From positions 1 through 21,777 of IMG/VR virus record IMGVR_UViG_3300030451_003695: DNA of 21,777 bases; one strand, 5' to 3'. The notes under the pieces were generated by a model, which did no database searches, had not been told where the DNA came from, and saw nothing but the letters and a program-made list of their open reading frames with translations. Origin of the DNA: a virus. Position 1 is the first letter of the stretch. Every line of letters begins with the position of its first letter. Below are positions 1-6,839 of the stretch, one piece after another. The translations under genes and the position numbers were made by a program.

Positions 1-73
1 CTGAAGATAAAACTGTGTTAGCGTTGATAGCTCCTGCACCTATAAAACCTGTATTAATTTTAGTTTGAGACAT
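1..73 (-). CDS. A0: start of a third A-type fibre-like gene (partial)
   Basis: Only the first 24 codons are inside the window; the gene runs off the left edge. It starts with ATG at 73-71, preceded by a Shine-Dalgarno-like AAGG and an exact late promoter. The visible peptide (MSQTKINTGFIGAGAINANT, then VLSS) parallels the start of A1 (3950-4564), which has GAGAITANTVLSS at the same place. A 20-base stretch is identical in the two genes (3-22 and 4494-4513). In A1 this segment opens a shaft of ~10-residue repeats, so A0 is probably another short fibre or adhesin subunit. It follows C1 directly and would begin a further A-B-C unit. The rest of the protein cannot be seen, so its function is inferred from A1 alone. 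Confidence 0.75.
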   Translation of the reverse strand, partial: MSQTKINTGFIGAGAINANTVLSS

Positions 74-89
74 ACTTTACCTTTTTATC

Positions 90-97
90 TATTTATA
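90..97 (-). promoter_or_regulatory. T4-type late promoter upstream of A0
   Basis: TATAAATA reads exactly on the minus strand, in the 27-base gap between the C1 stop codon and the A0 start. It leaves a leader of about 10 bases if initiation follows T4 spacing. In T4 this element is recognised by RNA polymerase carrying gp55 and the gp33/gp45 co-activators, none of which is in this window. Confidence 0.75.
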
Positions 98-100
98 TGT

Positions 101-2584
101 TTACTTAGCAGTTACTGGATTTGTTCCGTCACCAATGAATGGGTGTTCAGCGAACGCTATATAAATAAACACTTCTCCAGATCTGTTACTACCTGAATTG
201 TTACTTCTTAATTTAAATCCATTTGATAAAAAATCTATTTGTTCTGATCCTGTTGATTCAGTGTTAGTTAAGTCTGGATAAAGAACACCATCCATTTGAT
301 TGAAAGGTGTACGTTTATTATCATACAAATACCAACTTGTTGCTCTTTGACGATTTCTAAGTAACAACCATGACGGCTTAAACCCAGTGTATATAAATGG
401 ACCATTTGAGTTTGCATTTCCCTTGTATGATCCAAATTTTGAAAAACCTTCTACTTCATGAAAAGCATACGTAACATAAGATTCTCCATTGCCATTAATA
501 ATTGCTGATGTTCCTAAAGTAATAACTGTGGATGATGGTGCCGTTGAATTGGTATAAGATGTGGATTGTATTTGTTGTTCAGCATTATTTAAGTCTACAA
601 AATATGAGCCGTCTGTTAATTTATGATGCCAAACCATCCAATCTCTATTATTAGTACTTGTGTTTTTAGTTATAAGAAAAGTAGGTGCTTGTGATAGTCC
701 GTGTCCAATAGTGGCTCCATTGGTACCATTACCAGTATGTTGAATTATGGAAAACCCAGCAGTTGAATTAACTTGAACGGTCGAATCAATTGATCCTGTA
801 TCATTAGTTGACGTAGTTCCTCCGTTACATACCCAATTCCAACTAACATATTTTTCATCTGCTGTATTAATAGATACATCATCTTCTATTGCAAATCCAC
901 CTTTTAAAAACTTTTGTAATCCATCTGTTGTTGTACTTTCTTGAGTTGTAGATATATTTAAATCTTTTTGTGGACCTCTATTACTATCATAAATTTGATG
1001 AGCGTCAGAAGCATCTCTGTTTTTAATCCAAACCCAATCTGGTTGATCTTTATTGGTTTCTGCCATATTATCTTGTCGTAACATTTTAAAACCACTTGGA
1101 ACACTATGATAAAAGTTTCCATTACCATCTCCATCTGAATTACCACCTGCTGTTTCATTACCATCAAAAGTAGGATTATCACCAAAGTTCCAATTAAAAG
1201 TATCACTGGATGTGACTGCCATAGCTGTAAACATAATTCTGCCTGGTCGCAGTATAGAAGCACTTCCAAGTGAACTTCCACTATTTGAATACCAAGTGAC
1301 TAAAGAATTATCTACATCAACTGCGATACCAATTACATCACCAGCAGCAAGAGCAGTTCCAGTTAAATTTGTTTGAACTGACGAAGATAAAGTTGAACTT
1401 GTAAGCCATCTATTACCATCATTTCTTATTTGCATGCCAACACCACAACCATCACCATTTGACAATTGTCCTCCTGGATAAAAGTTATATGTGTTATCCC
1501 AATAGTGCATATCTTCTTGGATGTAAATACCAAATGTTATGACATTACCACCTCCATTACTAGATATTCGTGCTTCTGCATACCATTTTCCGGAATTTGG
1601 TCTTAGTGTTGAACACATAGGATAACCAGCATTAGTTCCTGTAGGTGTGTATTGTAAATTACCTTTTCTTTGTGTAGTGACGTAACTAGGGTTGTATGGT
1701 CTCATTGTAGGTAGATTATTTGTAGGTGTGTCACTTCGTTGGTCTGAAGTAGTTAAATTTGAAGATGCATAATCATTAGTATTTCCACTTGTGTCATCTC
1801 CCAGAGATGAACTATCTTGGAACTTCATTCTAAACCCATTTGTACCATATGTAATACCACTTAATGTCTTAGGAATCCATCTGCCAGTTGAAGTGTCAGT
1901 TAAACCAAAGGTTGTAGGAGCAACTATACTTCCATCAACTAAATTAAATTCAGCTAAATATCCATCAAGATTGTTTGAAGTGGCTCCAGTAAATCTACCA
2001 ACATTATGCAATACAGTTGAATTTACTAATGTATCAAAATCTTGACTTGGTGCATTAGACCTATACCAACTTGTTACTTGATCACCGTCAATGTAAAGTT
2101 TTATTCTGTCAGTTGAATTAGATTGAGTCGTGTCTACTTGTAATAAAATATGATACCATTTACTCGTATCTTCGAATGTTCTATTTGTCCAATATTCTAT
2201 TTGTTCAGCACTACTTGAATATTCTCTTATATGTAATCTGTTTGCACCCTCCGTATCTCCACTTCCTGACCATTTAATATCAAAAAAAGAACTTCCACTT
2301 GAACCAGCATTAAAAATTCTTTGACCATAAGTATTGTTACCTACAGCATCACCTAATAGAGATCTTTTTGCCCATACTGAAACAGTAAATGTTTTTCTAT
2401 TACCAGCACTACTTGGTGTTCTAGTTAGCGAAACATTTGAAGAAGAATCAAACATACAACTTTTATCAATTGTACCATTATCGGTATATGGTAAGAATGT
2501 ACCTACTCTTTGACCCTGACCATTACCTGAGTATATAGTTGTAAAGAAATACTCTTCTCCTCTAATGATTGCAGGGATAGGCAT
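101..2584 (-). CDS. C1: large LamG/SPRY adhesin-like tail protein (827 aa)
   Basis: Probable virion-surface recognition protein. Three regions are visible. Residues ~55-228 form a LamG/concanavalin-type jellyroll, with typical strands such as WYHILLQVDTT and IKLYIDGDQV. Residues ~330-500 are SPRY-like (SGKWYAEARI, GDVIGIAVDVDN, FNWNFGDNPTF). Residues ~515-815 are a C-terminal phage region (WVWIKNRDASDAH, YVSWNWV, GFSKFGSYKGN, FIYTGFKPSWLLL, FIYIAFAEHPF), which I recall as a DUF7483-type domain of marine phages. The first ~45 residues (IIRG, FFTTIY, GQRVG, KSC-FD) are shared with C2 and are probably an attachment or assembly segment. The ATG overlaps the B1 stop (TAATG), and its Shine-Dalgarno AGGAG lies inside the last B1 codons, so the two are translationally coupled. 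No signal peptide or membrane segment is seen. The family call is good; the receptor is unknown. Confidence 0.85.
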   Translation of the reverse strand: MPIPAIIRGEEYFFTTIYSGNGQGQRVGTFLPYTDNGTIDKSCMFDSSSNVSLTRTPSSAGNRKTFTVSVWAKRSLLGDAVGNNTYGQRIFNAGSSGSSFFDIKWSGSGDTEGANRLHIREYSSSAEQIEYWTNRTFEDTSKWYHILLQVDTTQSNSTDRIKLYIDGDQVTSWYRSNAPSQDFDTLVNSTVLHNVGRFTGATSNNLDGYLAEFNLVDGSIVAPTTFGLTDTSTGRWIPKTLSGITYGTNGFRMKFQDSSSLGDDTSGNTNDYASSNLTTSDQRSDTPTNNLPTMRPYNPSYVTTQRKGNLQYTPTGTNAGYPMCSTLRPNSGKWYAEARISSNGGGNVITFGIYIQEDMHYWDNTYNFYPGGQLSNGDGCGVGMQIRNDGNRWLTSSTLSSSVQTNLTGTALAAGDVIGIAVDVDNSLVTWYSNSGSSLGSASILRPGRIMFTAMAVTSSDTFNWNFGDNPTFDGNETAGGNSDGDGNGNFYHSVPSGFKMLRQDNMAETNKDQPDWVWIKNRDASDAHQIYDSNRGPQKDLNISTTQESTTTDGLQKFLKGGFAIEDDVSINTADEKYVSWNWVCNGGTTSTNDTGSIDSTVQVNSTAGFSIIQHTGNGTNGATIGHGLSQAPTFLITKNTSTNNRDWMVWHHKLTDGSYFVDLNNAEQQIQSTSYTNSTAPSSTVITLGTSAIINGNGESYVTYAFHEVEGFSKFGSYKGNANSNGPFIYTGFKPSWLLLRNRQRATSWYLYDNKRTPFNQMDGVLYPDLTNTESTGSEQIDFLSNGFKLRSNNSGSNRSGEVFIYIAFAEHPFIGDGTNPVTAK

Positions 2585-3936
2585 TATGCTGCTCCTAAGT
2601 TAATTGAATTTATTGCATTAGACTCAGTAATACCAGATGGAGTTTGAGTCCATTCATTATACGCAAATCTAGCTGTACCATTTCTAGTACCATACAATAA
2701 AATATATGGACTTACAAATCCTGACGGTCCAGCATTAAATGCTTCACTTAAATTACCTTGACTTACTCCATTTTTATAAAATGTTACATTGTTAGTTGAA
2801 GTATCTGTATCTATTTTACAACCTATAACATCTCCTGTTGTATATGTAGCTCCATAACTAACTGTTGAAGAAGCATTATTATAAGTTTTTCCATTAATTG
2901 CGTATGTGACCCAACCTTCTGTGTCACCATAACTATTATCATCAGTCACACTTCTACTGGACTCAGACCAACCTATACTAAACTGGCCACTACTTGAACC
3001 TGCTGAATCAACATATAATTCATAATACCAAATACCACTATTAAGAGGAACTTGAATAGTTGTAAAACCACCTTTCCATGCAGAACTAGAAGTTGCAGCG
3101 TTTAGGTTACCATTAGAATAAACTTGTGCTGAACCTGTAATAGGGTTCCATGTACAATGATTATTTGTAGGAGAGTCAGTTTTTTGATCATTAGCAGCTA
3201 GGTTAGATGCACTAAAATCATTATCATTTCCAGACTCATCATCTCCTAAATCAGAACTATCTCTACCATCAATTTTAAATCCATTAGTTCCATACGATCC
3301 AGAATATTCTTTTGGTATCCATATACCATTATTGTTTGTTTCACCAAAGTATTCGGGACCATAACCATAACCATCAATAAAATGTATCTCCGCCAAATAG
3401 CTATCAAGTCTATTTGTAGATGTATTTGCACCACCAATATAATGAGCTTGGTTATTATTGAAATAACCTGAAGCATAATTTTCAGATGGATAATTTATAG
3501 TAGAAAAACTTGTTTGTCTTTCACCATTTACATAAAATCTCAATCTTTCACCTATTATTGCTTGAGATGAATCATGAACAAGTACAAAATGATACCATGC
3601 AGAATGATCTCTAAAAACTCGGTTTGTAATCATCATGTTTCCTGTTGGTTGATTCCAAACATAAAATTTATCAGCATAAAAATAAATGTAATCAGCAGAA
3701 TTTCCAAATGCAAGGTCTGTTCCAAATATAATTTCAGTTGAACTACCAGTTACTCCTCCTCGTTTTAGCCACCAACTAAAAGTATATGTTTTTCTATCAC
3801 CAGCACCACTAAATGTTTTTGACAAATAAGCGTTATCATTTCGATTAAATCTAATTGATTGGTCTATTGTGTAAGTTGCTACAGCTGTACTACCACTTGC
3901 TCCTTGTCTAATTAAGCCATCTTTGAATATCGACAT
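2584..3936 (-). CDS. B1: LamG + SPRY adhesin-like tail protein (450 aa)
   Basis: Probable surface or tail-associated recognition protein. Residues ~45-198 resemble a LamG/concanavalin-type jellyroll (KTYTFSWWLKRG, AWYHFVLVHD, LRFYVNGERQ, YLAEIHFIDG, FGETNNNGIWIP). Residues ~230-260 carry the linker GDDESGNDNDF followed by DSPTNN, which is also present in B2 and the C proteins. Residues ~298-428 resemble a SPRY domain (GIWYYELYVD, GDVIGCKIDTD, VTFYKNGV). It lacks the ~300-residue C-terminal region of the C proteins and ends INLGAA. Its TTAGGAGC codons also supply the Shine-Dalgarno of C1. It starts 13 bases after A1 ends, with GGAG upstream of the ATG and no promoter of its own, so it is probably co-expressed with A1 and C1. 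The fold calls rest on motif recognition only. Confidence 0.82.
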   Translation of the reverse strand: MSIFKDGLIRQGASGSTAVATYTIDQSIRFNRNDNAYLSKTFSGAGDRKTYTFSWWLKRGGVTGSSTEIIFGTDLAFGNSADYIYFYADKFYVWNQPTGNMMITNRVFRDHSAWYHFVLVHDSSQAIIGERLRFYVNGERQTSFSTINYPSENYASGYFNNNQAHYIGGANTSTNRLDSYLAEIHFIDGYGYGPEYFGETNNNGIWIPKEYSGSYGTNGFKIDGRDSSDLGDDESGNDNDFSASNLAANDQKTDSPTNNHCTWNPITGSAQVYSNGNLNAATSSSAWKGGFTTIQVPLNSGIWYYELYVDSAGSSSGQFSIGWSESSRSVTDDNSYGDTEGWVTYAINGKTYNNASSTVSYGATYTTGDVIGCKIDTDTSTNNVTFYKNGVSQGNLSEAFNAGPSGFVSPYILLYGTRNGTARFAYNEWTQTPSGITESNAINSINLGAA

Positions 3937-3949
3937 TCAATAGACTCCA

Positions 3950-4564
3950 TTATGTTACATTAAGTGACGCTACAGCATGAATAGCATTTGCAGCAACTAC
4001 AAGATAATCTATTCTATCTTGAGCATTAGCTGTTGTTGTAAGAGTTGGAGCGGTACCTCCTGGAAACTCCCATGCACCAGCATAGCTTAATGTTCTAGAT
4101 CCAGTTCCGTCCTGAGTTACTATAATACTTCCACCCTGTCCAACAGTTGGGTTAGATGGTAAGTTTAAATGAGTATTAATATTTAATGTCAAGTTAAATA
4201 TATTTGCATTGGCAAAGTTAAGTTGTACATTAGCTGCACCAACTGTTACTGATTCTACTCTACCAGATTGTGCTTTCTGATATGTATGGGTATTGTGTGT
4301 AAATACTCCATTTGAAGAGGCTATATCTCCAACAACTGCATTTGCATTTAGTTGTATAGCACCAACTGCATTACCTCTTATCTTAGCAGATGTAACAGCA
4401 TTGGAAGTTATTTTTGAATCTGTAATTGATAAATTTGCTATTTCTGATGTTCCAACATTTCCTGTAGCAATGAGATCTGCAGTTATAACACCAGAAGATA
4501 AAACTGTGTTAGCAGTTATTGCTCCTGCTCCTATTCCCGCTGTTCCTATTTTTGATAAAGCCAT
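3950..4564 (-). CDS. A1: short fibre-like protein with ~10-residue repeats and conserved C-terminal cap (204 aa)
   Basis: Residues ~12-80 are a run of 10-11-residue repeats, each starting with a small-residue-V/I motif (GAI 14, GVI 25, GNV 35, then 45, 55, 65, 75), as expected for a trimeric beta-rich fibre shaft. Residues ~98-204 form a compact cap with motifs QDGTGSRTLSYAGAWEFPGG, DRIDYLV and AIHAVASLNV. The cap is nearly identical in A2 and is common at the ends of marine phage fibre proteins. The ~100-residue N-terminal domain of A2 is missing, so A1 must attach to the virion differently or through partners. It starts 15 bases after the portal gene, with GAGG as Shine-Dalgarno, and heads the A1-B1-C1 cistron group. 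The function, short tail fibre or adhesin, is inferred. Confidence 0.78.
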   Translation of the reverse strand: MALSKIGTAGIGAGAITANTVLSSGVITADLIATGNVGTSEIANLSITDSKITSNAVTSAKIRGNAVGAIQLNANAVVGDIASSNGVFTHNTHTYQKAQSGRVESVTVGAANVQLNFANANIFNLTLNINTHLNLPSNPTVGQGGSIIVTQDGTGSRTLSYAGAWEFPGGTAPTLTTTANAQDRIDYLVVAANAIHAVASLNVT

Positions 4565-4578
4565 ATTTAATCCTCTTA

Positions 4579-6198
4579 TTATTTATCTTCAATTTCTGGA
4601 TTTGCATATTTAGTCATGTTATCAACTAGAGATTTTTCTTCTTCTGAAATAGTGTTTGCAGCTACAAAACTTTCTTGTTGTTCTTGTTCATTATCTTGCT
4701 GCTCATCACCTGACACATCATCCTCTGGTTCTTGTCTTTCTTCAACATCCATTTGTTTATCTTCATCTGCAATCTCATCCTCTGTCATTCTAAGTACATG
4801 AGATCTAACATACTGTTTACTAAAATATTTTCCTACAAATGAATCTACTTCTCCTAACAATCTTAATCTATCGCCCATAATCTCACTATACTTTAATTCT
4901 GCAAAATGGTTATCTTCTAAGAAATCATAATGAATATGTTCTCTCATTTCTTTCCATTCTGATCTTGAAGTAACACCAGTAAGAATTAGTTGAGTTTCAA
5001 GAATATTATCAAATAGTTGTGTAAATCTATTTCTTAATCTAGCAACAAACTTTGTAAACTTTAACTCATCTCTAGTTATTTCAGATGCTCTACCTAAATT
5101 AAAATTACTTTCAGGTTCCATTCTACTAATAGGAACATTTAACGCTTTATATAACTTCTTTTTAAAATACTCTACATCTTCCATTTCACCTAAGTTTTGT
5201 CCACCAGGTAAAGTTGTAATCTCAGTACTTCTACCACCTTCTCTTCTTGGTAACCAAAAGTCTTCCAACATAGTCATAAATTTTCTGTCATCTCTTACTT
5301 CACCAGTTTGAGCATCATAAACTAATTTATTTTTATGTTTAACCATCATATCTCTAAGATATTGTTCTGCTTTCATCTTAGGTAAGTTTCCAACATCAAT
5401 ATAAAATATTCTTCTTTCAGGTGCTCTTGCTAATCTATAGATAACAGTTGCATCTTCTAACATTCTTAACTGATTTAATGGTTTGATAGCTTTATGTAAA
5501 TGACCAAGTATCATAGCCATTCTGTTATCTAATAATCCTGTATGACAGAATATTATACTATCTTTACTAATCTTTAATCCTTGATTACTTCTGTTAATAC
5601 CTCTTGGATGATAGATATAATATTCAAGATAACCTTTTGTAAGGATAGCATTCATTTTATCATCCTTGGATTTTATAGGCTGTTTAACTTTTCTTATTTT
5701 TCTTGGATCAACTTGTCTAAGTTCTTGAATACCATCTCTTGGATTTTTTTCATCAATAACTACATGATAATATAATCTTCCATCTATATACCATCTTCTA
5801 AATAAATCATAAGCATTGGTGGTAAAATGTAATAATCTTAAAACTTTATCAAATTCTTCTCTTATTCTATTTTTAATTCCAACACTTGCTTTAAGATCAT
5901 CCAACACTATACTTACAGCTGGATCCTTTTCATTGTAAACTATAGCTTCATTTACTATATCATCAATAGCCAGATCAGCTTCTGGTTGTGTTGACATCTC
6001 TCTATATCTGGTAACAAGCTCTGCTTCAGACTTGGCAGTGCCTTCTAAATCTACATATGTTCCGTAAACACCACCGGGCGCTATCTCTAGCGCACCGTCA
6101 TTATCCTGTGGTGGAACAAACGACTTGAAATTATCGTTTTTTAATTTTTCTATCTCTGCTTTTCGGCCTATGGTAAAGCCAAATAAATCTATTGCCAT
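4579..6198 (-). CDS. 20: Portal vertex protein, T4 gp20 family (539 aa)
   Basis: Forms the dodecameric ring at one capsid vertex. It nucleates prohead assembly, is the channel through which gp17 pumps DNA, and docks the neck. The whole protein reads like cyanophage/T4 gp20: MAIDLFGFTIGRK at the start, VTRYREMSTQPEADLAIDDI (~83-102), RRWYIDGRLYYHVVID (~134-149), LRQVDPRKIRK (~159-169), a long stem/clip segment with RAPERRIFYIDVGNLPK (~258-274), and FNLGRASEITRDELKF (~365-380). T4 gp20 is 524 residues, so the length fits. The last ~65 residues are very acidic and Gln-rich (DEDKQMDVEERQEPEDD, DEQQDNEQEQQ). It has its own late promoter and a leader inverted repeat. gp19 lies upstream as in T4, but the downstream gene is A1 rather than the usual gp21 protease. 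Confidence 0.96.
   Translation of the reverse strand: MAIDLFGFTIGRKAEIEKLKNDNFKSFVPPQDNDGALEIAPGGVYGTYVDLEGTAKSEAELVTRYREMSTQPEADLAIDDIVNEAIVYNEKDPAVSIVLDDLKASVGIKNRIREEFDKVLRLLHFTTNAYDLFRRWYIDGRLYYHVVIDEKNPRDGIQELRQVDPRKIRKVKQPIKSKDDKMNAILTKGYLEYYIYHPRGINRSNQGLKISKDSIIFCHTGLLDNRMAMILGHLHKAIKPLNQLRMLEDATVIYRLARAPERRIFYIDVGNLPKMKAEQYLRDMMVKHKNKLVYDAQTGEVRDDRKFMTMLEDFWLPRREGGRSTEITTLPGGQNLGEMEDVEYFKKKLYKALNVPISRMEPESNFNLGRASEITRDELKFTKFVARLRNRFTQLFDNILETQLILTGVTSRSEWKEMREHIHYDFLEDNHFAELKYSEIMGDRLRLLGEVDSFVGKYFSKQYVRSHVLRMTEDEIADEDKQMDVEERQEPEDDVSGDEQQDNEQEQQESFVAANTISEEEKSLVDNMTKYANPEIEDK
4580..4587 (-). promoter_or_regulatory. Candidate weak late promoter upstream of A1
   Basis: GATAAATA differs from the T4 late consensus by one base and lies 15-23 bases upstream of the A1 start, at the spacing of the exact copies. 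It also encodes the last portal codons (Asp-Lys-stop), so chance is a real alternative. Confidence 0.35.
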
Positions 6199-6208
6199 GA
6201 CTACCCTT

Positions 6209-6229
6209 TAGTATTGTACTATAATACTA
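6209..6229 (-). promoter_or_regulatory. Inverted repeat between late promoter and start of gp20
   Basis: Two perfect 7-base arms (TAGTATT at 6229-6223 and AATACTA at 6215-6209, minus-strand sense) flank a 7-base spacer. The promoter-proximal arm overlaps the end of TATAAATA. The distal arm ends next to the Shine-Dalgarno-like AAAGGG. RNA coming through from gp19 could form the hairpin. RNA started at the late promoter would lack most of the first arm. Confidence 0.5.
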
Positions 6230-6235
6230 TTTATA
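6228..6235 (-). promoter_or_regulatory. T4-type late promoter upstream of gp20
   Basis: Exact TATAAATA on the minus strand in the 64-base gap between gp19 and gp20, about 30 bases upstream of the portal start. A sigma70-like pair also brackets it: TTGACC at 6241-6236 and TACAAT at 6218-6213, 17 bases apart. That pair would leave almost no leader, so the late element is the likelier signal. Confidence 0.8.
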
Positions 6236-6262
6236 GGTCAATACCTTTTTCAATCAATATTA

Positions 6263-6811
6263 CTAGTTGCCGCCAGCGTTACCAGTAACTCCACCAGAAA
6301 CTTCCCAATAATCATATGTGAAAGTAACTGTGAACTCACTAATAGCATCAGCAGCCCAATCCATTTCAATAGCAGCAACTTCTGTTGGAAAAATACCTAC
6401 AAAGTTGTATACTCTCAATGGAACACCAGTTTTACTGAACTGAGTCACTTGAGCATTTGACTTATAAAGTGTTGGTGACGAAGCACCAAAGTTTCTAAGG
6501 TTTCCTTGAAAACTATTAATAGTATTAGACCACTGTTCCATTGCATTTCTTATTGCAAAGTCTTCATCATTGATAACTGTAACCGTCCAGTCAGCAAATG
6601 TTCTATTTCCAGCTATTCTTAACTGTCTACCAAAATAAGGAACATCATTAATACCTAAGGTAGCAGCTGGAATCTGAGCAGCTCTACACAATAATGGTGT
6701 TTGGATATCTGCAGCAGCATTAGCCGGGTTAGTAATGTTGACTTGAAATAAGGATGGTCTAGCACCACCAAATTTAAGAGCACCTGCGAATAAGTTTATG
6801 TTGAATGCCAT
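6263..6811 (-). CDS. 19: Tail tube protein, T4 gp19 family (182 aa)
   Basis: Forms the stacked hexameric rings of the inner tail tube through which DNA passes. The sequence reads like cyanophage-type gp19 throughout: FAGALKFGGARPSLFQVNI (~8-26), LCRAAQIPAATLG (~41-53), PYFGRQLRIAGNRTFADWTV (~58-77), NDEDFAIRNAMEQWSN (~81-96) and a C-terminal FTVTFTYDYWEV strand (~159-170). It is slightly longer than T4 gp19 (163 residues), with a Gly/Asn-rich end. It directly follows the sheath gene, as in T4, with a 28-base gap that holds its own late promoter and a Shine-Dalgarno AGGAG at 6821-6825. Separate promoters for sheath and tube suit their high copy number in the virion. Confidence 0.96.
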   Translation of the reverse strand: MAFNINLFAGALKFGGARPSLFQVNITNPANAAADIQTPLLCRAAQIPAATLGINDVPYFGRQLRIAGNRTFADWTVTVINDEDFAIRNAMEQWSNTINSFQGNLRNFGASSPTLYKSNAQVTQFSKTGVPLRVYNFVGIFPTEVAAIEMDWAADAISEFTVTFTYDYWEVSGGVTGNAGGN

Positions 6812-6830
6812 TTGTTTTTTCTCCTACTCT

Positions 6831-6838
6831 TATTTATA
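6831..6838 (-). promoter_or_regulatory. T4-type late promoter upstream of gp19
   Basis: Exact TATAAATA on the minus strand, one base past the gp18 stop codon. AGGAG follows at 6825-6821 and the ATG at 6811-6809. This is a compact late promoter-leader layout. Confidence 0.8.
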
Positions 6839-6839
6839 C

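Noticed and set aside
160-167. TATAAATA on the plus strand inside C1, and again at 19061-19068 inside C3
   Set aside because: Both fall in the antisense of the conserved (Y/H)IY(I/M)AFAEHP block, where the protein sequence explains them, and no plus-strand gene follows.
6236-6262. Possible terminator after gp19
   Set aside because: No GC-rich stem followed by a T-run is present; only weak AT pairing, which is what AT-rich DNA gives by chance. No convincing intrinsic terminator was found elsewhere either.
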